Positions 1 through 11,392 of a stretch of 64,000 nucleotides of DNA are shown here, in pieces; within the stretch, counting starts at the first letter, position 1, and every line of letters begins with the position of its first letter. The translations under genes were made by a program, and so were the position numbers. Origin of the DNA: Hermetia illucens (taxonomy: Eukaryota; Arthropoda; Insecta; Diptera; Stratiomyidae); NCBI RefSeq assembly GCF_905115235.1, contig NC_051852.1, positions 149,592,027 to 149,656,026 on the forward strand, written 5' to 3'. A model generated the notes under the pieces. That model saw only the letters and a list, made by a program, of their open reading frames with translations. It did no database searches and was not told the DNA's origin.

Positions 1-129
1 TATAATTATAGTATTACTTTCAGGGAACGTTCATGATGTTGACTTGAGTCTAACAAAGTGTTAATATTATAGTCAAACTATAAACAAGGTTTGCTTTTTG
101 TTTCAGTATTTTTACCTACACTTCGATTT

Positions 130-420
130 AAATTAAGGGGGTCATCCCGTGTGTCGGATCCGCAGAATCGATTTTTTATGGTTTAAATTGTATCTAGATA
201 TAGTGTAGAATATATGGATAAAATGATTTTTTGATATTCGGAGTCGTTCGGAAATTATAATGTTAAACACGTGAAAAGTCACATGCCAGATTTATGTCGA
301 TCGCCGTAATAAAGCTCGTATTTATCGGTCCGAATGACGTTCGAATGACTTCGCTAAAAGGACAAGAATTGAGGCTAAGGCTGTACATGTGTTTCTTCAA
401 GAAACCTAAGCTTTATGGAT
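130..420 (+). repeat. Unclassified interspersed repeat U1, copy 1
   Basis: This stretch matches 5655-5900 closely enough to be the same family. Shared landmarks are the phrase GTCGTTCGGAAATTA, the TTTAT(T/G)TCGATC segment and the CGAAT-AAAAGG segment, in the same order and spacing. No convincing reading frame, terminal repeat or tail was found. It could be an internal piece of a larger element. Both copies lie outside the recognised LINEs. Confidence 0.55.
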
Positions 421-1095
421 TAGGTATAGCAGATTAATGATCAGTTAAGGATTTATGGCTAAAAATCGCATTCTACTTTTTAAATCCGTTTTTCTCGAAA
501 CTGCATGTTGATAATCGGCTGCTACCGGCTGGGATTCGGACTCGAATGAAAATTACATAGTATTCGAGGTAGTAAATTTGTTGATCAGTCCGGTTATCGA
601 AATAATTCACATAGTTACTTCCGATGAAGTATCATTCAACAGTGACAGTGGTCAATTAGTTAAATGTTTGCTTCTAGTGCGATATGTAGGGATGTGCCAA
701 TTCTAACTATACAAATGTATCAAAAACTTTAATGATCTTTTGACATGCTTCTGTCTATTTTTATATAAGGCCATATATGCCACTTTTATGAACCACACGT
801 TTTACAAGCATAACAAGTACTGCATAATAGTGACTTCTAAGCCTAGGTTTTGCCCCATGACCCGATTATTTATCGAGACTGTCGTCATTGCTTCCATTCT
901 AACATGAATACTTTAGATATTATCTATACATTTTCAGCCTGTTTTATCTTTTTCAAACATGCTTTTAGTCTTGACGTCATAATATTGTATCGAAACTATG
1001 TCAATTATACAGTTACTGAGTGGAATATTCGTCCAGTGAATCACAGTGCCATTAAATGACGCCAAATGGATTTGTAGAGGTATTTTTAGCAAGAT
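421..1095. other. Unannotated stretch
   Basis: No gene or recognisable element seen. The short open frame at 850-1059 has no signal peptide, domain or splice context. Confidence 0.5.
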
Positions 1096-2068
1096 CATTT
1101 TCGAGACCATTCAACATCAACAACGGTCTAAGACAAGGAGATGCCTAATCATGCGTCCTCTTTAATCTGGCCCCGGAGAAAGTGATTAACAATGCAGATG
1201 TTAATCCGAGAGGCACCATCCTGTTAAAGTTCACCCAACTACTGACCTAAGCTGACGATATTGATATTATGGGAAGAATAACCCGAGATGTACAGTCTAC
1301 TTTCATCCAGATCGAGCAGACGGCGTGAGAACTTGGGTTGCACATTAATAAAGGCAAGACGAAGTACATGGTTGCAACGTTAGCGCGAAAACCAAAGAAC
1401 GAACAACATCGAATCGCACTGATCAAACGAAAACAGTAAAGATAGGAGACTACAACTTTGAGACAATTTAAAATTTCTGTCTAGGGACGAAAGTCACCAC
1501 CGATAACAGATATAACGATGAAATCCACGCACGGTTGGTGGTTCCCAGCTTACAAAAACTATTTCGTTCGAAACGTCTCACCCTAGGGTCAAAGCTCTTA
1601 CTGTACAAGACTATGATCTTTCCAGTCCTTATGTATTCCTTGGAAATCTGGGTTCTTAGCAAGACGAATTGCGAACTCTTGGTCACGTTCGAGCGAAGAA
1701 TCCTCTGAAGAATTTTTGGCCCCCTGCATGACGATGGACGATTCCGTAGCCTACATGACGACGAAATCTATGAGCGATACCACGATCGTCTAGTTTTGGA
1801 TAAAATCCGGCTCAACATGTTGCGGTTGGCGGGTCACCTAATCCATATGGATGAGGATAATCTAGCCCGGAAAGTCTATAAGGGCAATATCTATGGTAGA
1901 AAAAGAAGACAAGGCAGACCTTGCCTGAGATGGAACGATGACATAGGTCAGGACGCCAAACAGCTTTTAGGGATATCGGCGCAAAACCAGGGTGTTTGGA
2001 GTGCCTTACGAAGGCAGGCCTAGATTGGGTACTGGTTGTTGTGCCGTTGATGATGATGATAATAATAC
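1096..2068 (+). mobile_element. RTE-like LINE, 5'-truncated copy (RT C-terminus to 3' end)
   Basis: The copy begins inside the reverse transcriptase at the INNGLRQGD motif and carries a degenerate YADD-region (the text reads LADDIDIMG). The conserved C-terminal block follows: a SKLLLYKTMI-like segment and GRKRRQGRPCLRWNDD, at about 1890-1950. It ends in GATGATGAT/AAT repeats, the same 3' tail seen on the other copies of this family in the window. Several frame breaks make it a dead copy. The endonuclease of longer copies resembles the RTE/BovB type, so RTE clade is the best assignment. Confidence 0.8.
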
Positions 2069-2644
2069 ATATAATTCATACTATTTTCTCTTTACGCATC
2101 ACAGAATCAGATGCATGGCTGCTCCAGGGCAAACTCCCGGTATGCAGTCCGGCGAGAACTTTACCGTTAAAGTTTTTCCTGCGACCGTTTATACAAATGC
2201 TTTAATGATTCACTATAACATATGTTCCAAATTTGATAGTTTTCTTGTGCACCTTATTGAAAGTCAGTCAAATTAAAATATTTGATAATAATAACATTTG
2301 TATAATGGTATCATATGTTATATTATATTCTTAGTCAGATCTGTTTATATCTATATTTGTATGCATGTATCTATGTTCTGAGTTTACTGCTCTTGAAGAT
2401 AGACAAAATAATGGAGTACGATAAAAATGATAGTGGAGGGTAGCTCTTACTTATTTTTTGCTTCTAAGTGCAATTATTAAATAGGCCTATCTCGGTCTTT
2501 ATCTATACACAATCACATATTTACATACATGGAATTCGAGACAGTTCGTGCGCACTAGGTGAATAGAGTATATTACACAATTCGGTTTTGAACACAGTAA
2601 ATGGTACCAAATAGCTGCTCAAAAATTTTAGTCATGAAGTTAAA
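2069..2644. other. Unannotated AT-rich stretch
   Basis: Follows the RTE-like tail. No gene, repeat boundary or RNA was recognised. Confidence 0.5.
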
Positions 2645-2698
2645 ACAAGTCGGGAAACCGGAAGCTAGACGCTTCAGGTATAAAAGGTTTTGTGTTTC
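2645..2698 (+). repeat. Palindrome-ended CTGT repeat family, 5' end fragment
   Basis: CAAGTCGGGAAACCGGAAGCT marks one end of the family; its reverse complement marks the end at 11392 and, diverged, at about 45800. Only about 50 bp are retained here before an RTE-type fragment begins. Confidence 0.55.
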
Positions 2699-2699
2699 C

Positions 2700-3440
2700 C
2701 TATGTGAGGAGCATAAGTTAGTTCTCCATTGGCTTATAGCATTGACCCGAGATATTGAAATCGCTCAGTTCTGGGCAGGATACCACCATTGCCAGAACTC
2801 AGCGATTTAAATATCTGGAGGGGCAGATTACTGCCATTGAAAGAACTGAGCGATTTAAATATCTCGAGTCAATGCTACCAGCCAATGGAGAACTGCGTAA
2901 TGAAATGTTTCAAGCATTAACGCCACCTGGATGAAGTGACATTCCGCAACTGGTGTTCTTTGTGATCGACGTAGCAGCGCACGTCCCAAATCTAAAATTT
3001 ACTGCAATGTCGTCCGTCTGTCGCTCTCTATAGTTTGAGTGTTGACTATAAAGGACAATGAACGGCGTCTTGCGGTAATGGGGACGAAAATGTTGCATTG
3101 CACTGGTGGCGTGACACGTTTTGATTACGTCTGAAATGAGAATATCCGCGATCGATATGGGTTTGCACCGACCGTGGAAAAACTGCGAGAGAGGCGTTTT
3201 CGATGGTGTGGTCACGTAATTCACGTTAACGAGAATTCAGCAATCAGTATTGGCCAGAACATCGAAAGCAATGGTAAGCAACCAAAAAGCCGGCCAAAAA
3301 AATGGTGCCTTGATACGCTGGATGGGGATTTAAAGGTCTCGCGATTACATCCTGATCAGGCATTTGATAAAATAAAATGACGAAACCGATCACGACGAGC
3401 CGACCCCGCTTGTGAACTGAAGGCCGAAGAAAAAGAAAAA
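2700..3440 (+). mobile_element. Second RTE-type LINE family (RTE-B), decayed RT C-terminal fragment
   Basis: The segment ERFKYL-SMLPANGELRNE is at about 2840-2905. It is followed by a broken version of the typical tail: a RMLRW-like region, the VEKLRERRFRWCGHV motif near 3175-3210, and a PKKWCLDTLDGDLK-like segment near 3300. Frames are disrupted repeatedly. The 5' part is duplicated in inverted orientation: 2720-2775 is the reverse complement of about 2840-2893. A related fragment is at 57045-57365. Confidence 0.65.
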
Positions 3441-3644
3441 GATGTGAGGAGCGACGAGTGCACGACAGCTCCGTGTAATATAGCTAAAAATTCCATTGCC
3501 CTCTATTTTCTAGAAAGCGATTTAAATAAATCTTTTGATGGAAAGCCCTGTGTTGATAATGGTCAACCTCATACGTTTCACGCTCTCAATTTAATATTAT
3601 TAGCAAATGCCAACACTTCAACCAACATCAAATATAAAAAAATT

Positions 3645-3798
3645 TTTGAATCCCCCCTTTGCATGTATGGGAGCCCCCCTTTAAACTCCACCTAAAACCA
3701 AATTTCGTTCGGATCGGTTTAGCCGTTTTGGAGAAAAATGCGTGTGACAGACAGACAGACAGACAGACATTGAATCGATTTTAATAAGGTTTTGTTGT
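3645..3798 (+). repeat. Palindrome-ended CTGT repeat family, 3' part
   Basis: Landmarks in order are CTTTGCATGTATGGGAG, a TTCGTTCGGATCGGTTTAG segment, a (ACAG)n run at 3746-3768, then ATTGAATCGATTTTAATAAGG. The terminal hairpin is cut off after its first arm. The same order is seen at 42008-42222. Confidence 0.65.
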
Positions 3799-4127
3799 CC
3801 TCTATGCTGGTACAAAATTCGGAAGTCCTAGGATGAATTCAAGGGGGGTTTTTCAGTAAATTTCTAAAAAGTAGTAATATACTATTAGTAAGTTTATTTG
3901 AGCAGATATCGGAATGGGACATATTTTGAGGCCTAGATTTCATCTAGGCGCACCACTCCAATTTTTTCCGGATTTTTAGGTTGGGTAGTTTCCGAAAATG
4001 AGTCCTGTCTCACTTCAAGTGCGTACATTTTGACTCATTACTCACGCACTTTGCAATTTATGCCAAAACTAATATCAGTTTCGGAAAGTACAAATCGAGA
4101 CCTTTCATTTGATACCCTATACAACTA

Positions 4128-5445
4128 CAGGGGGCGCCATTTAAATTGAAGGCATCTGGCAACACTATAACTTTTGACAGAACTGTCAAATCGACTAATC
4201 AAATACCACGTTACAAACGTCAGTCTTAGGAGATTTTTCGCCATGGACAGATACACTCCAAAAGAACGTGCTGAAATTGTCCAGCTATACATTCAAAATA
4301 ACTTCTCAGTTGTGCAAACACAACGTGAATATCGAAAAATAAAGAAAGTGAAAACTCCACCGACTGACGTTACCATACGACGTTTTTACGCGAAGTTTAT
4401 TGATCACGGCAATTTTAATGATGCCAACCACGCGTCCAGAATGCGCACATCACGCTCCGATGAAAACATCGCGCTCGTTCAAGCCAGTGTTGATGCCACT
4501 CCAACAACTTCGACCAAACGCCGTTCTAAGGAATTGAAAATCCCGGAAACCACTTTGAGACGCATTATTCGTATAGATTTGAAGTTATTTCCGTACAAAA
4601 TTCAAATGGCACACAAATTAAACCCAGCCGACTATGTGTGTCGTGTCAATTATGGCAAATGGGCTGTGGAAATGGCTCGAAATCAAAGTGACTTCTGACA
4701 AAAAATCATTATGTCGGATGAGGCACATTTCTCATTATCTGGAGGTGTAAATAAACAGAATTGTCGATTCTATGCCACTGAAAACCCACAAATAATTCAT
4801 GAAAAGCCTCTTTACGAACAAAAAGTCACAGTTTGGTGCGGCATTTGTGCAACAATGATCATTGGGCCGTACTTTTTTGAAAATGGTGCTGGTGCTACCG
4901 ACACCGTCAATGGCGACCGTTATCGAGCTATGATAACCGATTTTATGATGCCGATTGTTCGTGAAAATGATCTGGAGGACTTCTGGTTCCAACAAGATGG
5001 CGCCACATGCCATACATCTCGTGCTACAATGGATTTATTGCGCCCATTGTTTCCTGGTCGCATAATATCGAAAAATGGTGATTTTGACTGGCCACCGCGC
5101 TCTCCAGATTTAACGCCACCGGACTTTTATTTGTGGGGCTATTTAAAATCCAAAGTATACGCTGGAAAGCCTGAGACTCTGGCTCAACTTAAGGACAACA
5201 TTCGAAACGAAATCGCCGCCATTACGCCTGAAACGTTGGCCAAAGTGATGCAAAACGCCGAAAAAAGGACCAATTTGTCCATCAAGTCCAAAGGCCAACA
5301 TTTACGCGATATCATCTTCAAAAAGTAGTTAAAACAAATCTCCCTGAAGCAAAATAAATGACTACGTAAAAAAATTGAAAATATTTGGTCTTTTATTTAT
5401 ATTTTTTTTAAAAAAACATCCCTTCAATTTAAATGGCGCCCCCCA
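4128..5445 (+). mobile_element. Tc1/mariner element, DD41D (rosa/Visitor-like)
   Basis: The element is 1318 bp, bounded by TA at 4126-4127 and 5446-5447. Terminal inverted repeats of about 25 bp share GGGGGCGCCATTTAAATTGA. The encoded transposase has SDEAHF, WFQQDGATCHTS and SPDLTPPDFYLWG. Counting from the Asp of QQDGA to the Asp of PPDF gives 41 intervening residues, the spacing of the DD41D group described from Ceratitis rosa. One stop codon is the only break seen. Low decay suggests it is one of the younger insertions here. Confidence 0.88.
4243..5328 (+). pseudogene. DD41D mariner transposase with one in-frame stop
   Basis: The frame starts at MDRYTPKERAEIVQ (ATG at 4243) and runs 361 codons to TAA at 5326-5328. 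A single TGA at 4696-4698 falls between ARNQSDF and KIIMSDEAHF. The N-terminal half is a helix-turn-helix DNA-binding region (TPKERAEIVQLYIQNN, then a second region near TTLRRII). The C-terminal half is the DDD catalytic domain, cutting and joining DNA at the terminal repeats. All three catalytic Asp residues are present. A longer upstream frame from 4174 is open but lacks family similarity, so the start at 4243 is preferred. Confidence 0.85.
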
Positions 5446-5654
5446 TATATCCGGTGAAAAAATTTTTTGAACACTCCCTTTGCATGTATGGGGAGCCCTC
5501 CTTTAAACTCCGCCTAAATTTATCCCACTCACTGTATGCGTTTTGTTTTACACAAAACCTTAAAAAGTGCTATGGGGTAGCTCTGATTTGGTTCATTTAT
5601 CCTTTCGTTGTAATCTAAGCTAAATTAAATGTTTTACTCTTGAAGAAGAACCTT

Positions 5655-5900
5655 TTAGAACCCTTGTCATCGAATTTTTTTGGCATCAATTGTATCCAGG
5701 CATAGTGTGGAATATTTGGTCAAAGTAATTTTTGGATATTCGAAGTCGTTCGGAAATTACAATGTTAGACAGGTAAAATGTCATATGTCAGGTTTATTTC
5801 GATCACCATAATGAAGCACGAATTTACCGGTCTGAACAACGTTTGAATAAATTGCTTAAAAGGGCGAAAATTGAAGGCCCTTCAAGATATTAGTAAATAT
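5655..5900 (+). repeat. Unclassified interspersed repeat U1, copy 2
   Basis: Direct-orientation match to 130-420: the ATCAATTGTATCCAGGCATAG, GAAGTCGTTCGGAAATTAC and CACCATAATGAAGCACG segments align with that copy. No coding sequence recognised. Confidence 0.55.
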
Positions 5901-6638
5901 ATGGTAAAAAATTCGCATTTATACCCTTATCCAGTTCTTCACAAAAAATTTCAAGAAAGGCAAAAAACGGCCTTCACACCTTAAGGTTTACAGACTTGGG
6001 AGGTATATAGAGCCGAACTTAGACATTATACAATAATCATTGTCGTTTCAAGAAAGAAGTGTACTAGGGCTTGTTGTTCTACTGAAAACCAAAGGACTGT
6101 TCTATGCCTAAGGTGGAGTTTTGTAACAAATTAAAGCACATCCCATTAGAGTATATTTCCGTTTCATGTTCTAGTTAATAAATACCAATCTATTCTTTCT
6201 TGCCGCTTTGAAGCCCCAATTTAACTGATTGTCGCCACAAAGCTTCAAGGATGCATGCATCTCGCAAGTTTTAAGCTGGATTACCAACAAAACTTCAAAA
6301 AAAAAACACAGAACTGAATACTAAAAGCCTAATATTTTTATAGCACGTTGTCTTCTCGGTTATTTTCGGAAATGAACAGTTTTCTTCTTACCGAGTGGGT
6401 ATGGAATATTGAAAATTGAAAATGCACCCTCATAGGACTTGAAGGTAGACAATAAACCCCTAAAACCAACCATGAAAGAAAAGATCATGCGTGGGTTGTT
6501 CTTCTTGATTACATATTTCGCAACCGAATATAGTTTCAATTGCGCTTGCTCCGTGGTAATTCAGATGATGATATCTATTTCCCTGCAAAGAGAGAGAGAG
6601 GTTTCTAGCGAAGGGAGAAAGAGACCAGACGAAACGCT
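5901..6638. other. Unannotated stretch
   Basis: No recognised feature. The GAGAGAGAG run near 6589-6599 is a simple repeat. The frame starting at 6439 only becomes recognisable near its 3' end, where the Tc1-like remnant begins. Confidence 0.45.
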
Positions 6639-6639
6639 A

Positions 6640-7365
6640 TCATTGCTTTGTTCACAAAGTCTCCAAGAACATCTTTGGGTGAAACAAAGAAAAATACAGA
6701 AGAAGGATATTGAAGTGGGATTGAACACCATCAGGCAAAGACTTCGAGAATCTGGTCTGGACAACGAAAATATTGACAGAGATTGGAGCAATAGAATATT
6801 TACGATTAGTAGTTGCTGGAAGTGAGTTTGGTCAAAAAAGGAGAAACGATTCGAGAGTGGGGGTTTAAACATCCAGTAAATGTTCACTTTTACGGATGCT
6901 TATTTTAGCAAGGGATCGGTACATTTCATACTTCCCCCGGATATCTCCACGCAGAGTTTATAGTGAAATTATACTTGAAGATATTGTTGAAGTCTACTAT
7001 GGTACGGATCTGAGCGAATGGATTTTGCAAGAGAATAACAATCCTGATAGTACTCCTGGGAAAGAGGAAAATGTTAATTAGTTTGACGTGTTCAAAATAC
7101 AGACGTGAATCCGACAGAAACTCTTGATGCCATCGATGAAGCTTCAGCTAAAAGGAAAAATTATAAAAAGGACTCAACAGCTGGAAGTAACTTTGAAACG
7201 AATATGGAGGCAGTTAAGTGACGATTATGCAGAAAACCTAGTGCAAAGTATGGAGTCCCAGGACAGTCAACGAGTAGTTCATCAGTGAAAGAGAAGACCA
7301 ACCTTTTCGGGAAATTTCCGAGAGGAGCTAAAATACATTTCGAGGAACCGACAACCATAACACCT
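6640..7365 (+). pseudogene. Decayed Tc1-like transposase remnant
   Basis: Scattered pieces fit the Tc1 order. TIRQRLRESGL near 6728 resembles the second helix-turn-helix. ILEDIVEVYYGTDLSEWILQ followed by ENNNPDSTPG (6980-7060) resembles the region of the second catalytic Asp, usually QHDNDPKHTS; here the Asp is lost. IWRQLSDDYAENLVQSMES (about 7198-7257) resembles the conserved C-terminal segment. The pieces are in different frames and broken by stops. No terminal repeats were found. Family assignment is by motif order only. Confidence 0.5.
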
Positions 7366-7373
7366 AGGTGAGA

Positions 7374-7538
7374 TCAAATCAGGGTAATAATCTTGGGCGA
7401 GCGCAACGCTGACCACATTTCCTCCTACAGGGTATTCTAATCCTGTAGTCTACCGTGACGGTCTTGAATGAAGTGCTCTAACACACTTCAAGTCGCTGAT
7501 CCGATGTGGATTGTGGTGCCAACGGTTATTATTATTAA
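7374..7538 (+). mobile_element. SINE-like element with (ATT)n tail, copy 1
   Basis: About 165 bp, nearly the same as 58959-59116: both start TCAAATCAGGGTAATAATCT, share TGAAGTGCTCTAACACACTTCAA, and end in a GCCAAC-(ATT)n tail. A clear tRNA-type A/B box was not seen, so it may be the 3' end of a LINE rather than a true SINE. Confidence 0.6.
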
Positions 7539-7539
7539 C

Positions 7540-7879
7540 ACTGAGGAGAATGGGCCGTGAAAGGTAGCTAGAAATCTAAGTTGGTCTCAGAAACTCTTCG
7601 GCGGGATGCGTTCGAATAGATGATTTTAGGAGGCTGTGATCTTAATGGCGCTGTTCCAGAAAAGTTAATATGGATAACTAGTCGCATAATGGAAAGGATA
7701 CGACTTTACCATGCCGGGGGGCGGGTGCTCACTAAGAAGCAATCAAATTAATTGTTTGAACTTTGATCTGTGGGCCGTGTAGTTTCGAGCAAAAAGATCC
7801 TGCCAGCAAGCCAGAGCATTTCGGCCTGAAATGGGTAACAAACGTGAATCTTCGAAGTAGTTTTAAGCGGCCCATACGT
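7540..7879. other. Unannotated stretch
   Basis: Nothing recognised between the SINE-like element and the RTE-like LINE. Confidence 0.4.
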
Positions 7880-9014
7880 ACCAACTCCAGACACCCCGGT
7901 TTTGCGCCGAGGTCCACCAATTCGATATTCCTAAAAGTTGTCTGGCGTCCTGACCGACACTATCGTTCCATCTCAGGCAGGGTCTGCCTCGTCTTCTTTT
8001 TCTACCATAGATACTGCCCTTATAGACGTTCCGGGCTGGATCATCCTCATCCATACGGACTATTTGACTCGCCCACCGCAACCTGTTGAGCCGGAATTTA
8101 TACACAACCAGACGATCGTAGTATCGCTTATAGATTTCGTCATTATGTAAGCTGCGGAATCTTCCATCCTCATGTAGGGGGCCAAAAATTCTTCGGAGGA
8201 TCTCACGCGGCCAAGAGTTTGCAATTTTTCTTGCTAAGAACCCAAGTCTCGGAGGAATACATGAGGACTGGCAAGATCATTGTCTTGTACAGTAAGAGAT
8301 TTGACCCTATGGTGAGACGTTTCGAGCGAAACAGTTTTTGTTGGCTGAAATAGGCTCTGTTGGCTGACAACAACCGTGAACGGATTTCATCGTCGTAGCT
8401 GTCATTTTCGACCCCAGATAGGAGAAATTATCAACCGTCTCTAATTTGTAGTCTCCTACAAATTATTCTTCCCGTTTGACCGTGCGGTTTGATGTTGTTG
8501 GTTGGTTGGTTTTGGTGGTGATGTTGCCATCATATATTTTGGCTTGCGTTGATTACCGCCTGCTCGATCTGGATGAAGGCAGTTTGTACGTCTCGGGTTA
8601 TTCTTCCCATGATGTCGAAATCGTCAGCATAGGCCAGTAGTTGGGTGGACTTAAAGAGGGTCGTACCCCTCGCATTTACCACAGCATCATGGATGACTTT
8701 CTCCATGGCCAAGTTAAAGAGGACGCGTGATAGGGCATCCCCTTGTCGTAGACTGTTGTTGATGTTGAATGGTCTCGAGAGCGATCCTGCTGCTTTTATC
8801 TAGTCTCACACATTGATCAGGGCCAGCCTAGTCAGTCTTCTCAATTTCGTCGGCATACCGAATTCTCTCATAACCGTGTACAGTTTTACCGTGGCCATTT
8901 TGTCATGGGCCGCCTTAAAGTCAACGAAAAGATGGTGCAACTAATTCGGCTGTAATTCCATCGGCTCCTGACGACTTATGATTTTTAAGCTGATGAATTG
9001 CACGAACTGTTTTT
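7880..9014 (-). mobile_element. RTE-like LINE, 3' half of a split copy
   Basis: Read on the minus strand it carries the RT palm (YADDFDIMGR near 8610), the LNRLRWASQIVRMDEDDPARNVYK segment and GRKRRRGRPCLRWNDSVG. It stops inside the copy at about 9014 (antisense of GAATTGCACGAACTG), and the same LINE resumes at 11393 where the full-length copy at 48238-51321 would continue. Thus 7880-9014 plus 11393-12604 is one insertion opened by a later element. Confidence 0.8.
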
Positions 9015-11392
9015 AAGGTTTTGTGTAAACACAAAACCTTATTAAAATCGGTTTACTGTCTGTCTGTCTGTCCGTCTTTTTTTTTTTTTTTTTTTTTTCC
9101 GATGGAAGGTGGAAAGCTTCAAAAGCTACCGCAGGCTCCTGCCACACGGTTATGTGGGACTCTTACCCACTAAAACACCTCCTTCTCCTTCCACTCTCCC
9201 CGCGGGACTCCCATTTGGTATTACGTCGCGGGGCTGGATCAGAATTTATTCTGCGCTCATGTCCAACATTCGTGTTCCTCTCGCGTTCATTCTTTCGGAT
9301 GACTTCCTCCTGCCTAAGCTTCTTTCCGATGGCTGTAATCACTTTTTCAACTTCGGTCCATATCCCCTTGGCTTTCACCATAAGCTCCATGATATTTTCG
9401 GGTGTAAAGTGCTCCCCGGTTGTAGCTTCTAATGTAGCCCTTTGGGCTTCGAATCTGGGGCAGTGAAAAAAGACGTGTTCTGCGTCCTCTGGAATGTTTA
9501 CACACTGTGGATAATATGGCGAATCATCGCGCCCAAATCGGTACAGATATGCTCGATAGCCTCCGTGTCCGCTCAAGAATTGAGTTAGGTCGAAACCTAC
9601 TTCGCCGTGAGGTCGCTCGATCCATTTCCGGATATCCCATATGATTTTGTGAGTCCAACGGCCTTTTTCTGACTCGTCCCACTTCTCTTGCCATTCCGCG
9701 ACAGTTTCAGCTCGTGCGAACTGTCGCCGACGGGCAGGAGATTCTCCGGTGAGGTACGTTCGATCGTAAAGTCGTTGTATTTCTTTCGCCAGAATCTCAA
9801 TCGGGATCATTCCTGCTATCACGCAAGCTGCTTCATTAGAAATTGTTCTGTAAGCGCAACATGTTCGGAGTACACTTATACGATACGCAGCTCCAATCTT
9901 TTTTTTATTTATTATATTTTCCAGTGCATCTGCCCATACTGGGGCTGCATACAGTAGGATCGAACTGACCACCCTTGAAATAAGGAGTCGACGGCTCGGC
10001 CTTGGGCCACCTATATTTGGTAGCATTCTCGCAACCAGCGCTCCGATGTTATATGCCTTGGTTGCTGCACCCCCCACATGCAATCTGAAATTCAACCTCT
10101 GGTCAATCATTACACCTAAGTACTTAAGTGCAGGCTTGGAATAAATTGTTTGCATTTCAACTTTGATCTTCATAGAAGTGCACTTTCTCCGCTTGGTAAT
10201 AAGTACTACTTCCGTCTTATGCTCTGCGAGCTGTAGACCAGCATTCTCTAACCAGGATTTAATCTCATAGACTGCTTCATTTGCATAGAGCTCGGCTTCC
10301 TCGAGAAGACGCGCAACAACCGTCACACCAATATCGTCCGCGAATCCAATGGAGGCCACACCAGTAGGAAGGTCTAGGGTCAGTACCCCGTTATACATAA
10401 TAATCCACAAGAGTGGCCCTAGGACAGACCCTTGCGGAACTCCGCATGTCGTTTGGTAGGATTTCATTCCTTCATCTGATTCGCAGCACAGAGTCCTATC
10501 GATTAGGAAGTCGGCAACAATGCGCACCAGGTACTTCGCCACGCCTAAGTTAATTCTTCACATCAAGTGTAATCACTGCACAACATTTGCCCTCGTCAAG
10601 TGCGGTCTTAGCTGTGTTAGCTACTAGGACAAGTGCATCCGTTGTAGACCTCTCCTTTCGAAAACCGAACTGATTTTCGGAGAGACCGCCATCCTTTTCG
10701 GCAATTCGAATTAATCTGTTATAGATTACTCGTTCGAATAGTTTGCCAATATTATTTAGAAGGCATATCGGCCTGTAGGACGAAGCTTCACCCAAAGGTT
10801 TGTTTGGCTTGGGGACTAGAATTAATTTCTGCTTCTTCCATTGTGTAGGAAATACGCCTTCTTTAAGGCATGTGGTGAACGCCTCGGCAAACATATTTGG
10901 AGCTATTTTTACTGCTCTGTCCGTCTGTCCGTCTGTCTGATCTTAGTTTTCACATTTGTTGGGAAGGTGGGGAGTGCGGGTGGTTGAAAGTGACCAATCC
11001 TTTACGGGGGCCATTCTCAGAAACTACCAAACCGAAAAATCTGAAAAAATTCAGGAAATACCTTCCACACTGATATCTGCATAAATAAAGTTAATAATAG
11101 TATATTACTATAATTTTTAGTAATTCGCTGCAGAACCCCCCTTAAATTCATGCTAGGACTACGAAATTTCGCAACAATATAGGGTATAATATAGAGCATG
11201 ATCTTACCAAGTTTGGTGGAAATCGCACTATTATTAACAAAGTTATAATACGTCAAAGTTGTCGCTTCTTCGCCAATTCAAGACTATAAATGTCAATATC
11301 ATCCGAAAGTGGATATTCCCACATAATATATGCATATATTACGTGCTACGTACTAAGGAATACACAAGCGTCCAGCTTCCGGTTTCCCGACT
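9015..11392 (-). repeat. Palindrome-ended CTGT repeat, near-complete copy split by an R1-like LINE
   Basis: The copy consists of 9015-9076 and 10917-11392. On the minus strand it starts CAAGTCGGGAAACCGGAAGCT (11392) and ends with the hairpin AAGGTTTTGTG-TTTACAC... whose plus-strand form is at 9015-9040 (two 11-bp arms). A (CTGT/CCGT)n tract lies next to the hairpin end; the R1-like LINE inserted within that tract. Without the LINE the repeat is about 540 bp. No coding capacity. It sits inside an RTE-like LINE, so it is mobile or was mobilised in trans. Confidence 0.65.
9077..10916 (-). mobile_element. R1-like LINE (R1-A), 5'-truncated, with poly(A) and target-site duplication
   Basis: It has a 22-bp poly(A) (T22 on the plus strand at 9077-9098) and CTGTCCGTC directly repeated at 9068-9076 and 10917-10925 as the likely target-site duplication. 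The coding region includes RT motifs (SYRPICLLNNIGKLFE; QFGFRKERSTTDA; GVPQGSVLGPLLW; FADDIGV) and the C-terminal zinc-binding segment YPQCVNIPEDAEHVFFHCPRF. The main frame, 9163-10542, is open for about 459 codons. A small gap after ITLDVKN (about 10550) separates it from the upstream frame, 10550-10894. Clade assignment rests on RT and C-terminal motifs. Confidence 0.85.

Larger units (their letters stand above)
3808..5562 (+). repeat. Palindrome-ended CTGT repeat family, long copy split by a mariner
   Basis: The two flanks, 3808-4127 and 5446-5562, belong to one repeat copy. The left flank matches the reverse complement of about 11030-11170, including AGTAATATACTATTA and a TTTAT(T)GCAGATATC-like segment. 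The right flank carries the GCATGTATGGGGAGCCCTCC segment and ends with TTTTACACAAAACCTT, the terminal hairpin of the family. The DD41D mariner at 4128-5445 interrupts it. Confidence 0.55.

Noticed and set aside
1468-1686. Minus-strand frame inside the first RTE-like copy
   Set aside because: Antisense shadow of RT C-terminal sequence on the plus strand.
3746-3768. CRISPR-like or satellite array from ACAG/CTGT repeats
   Set aside because: These are 4-bp microsatellite tracts inside a dispersed repeat family, without spacers.
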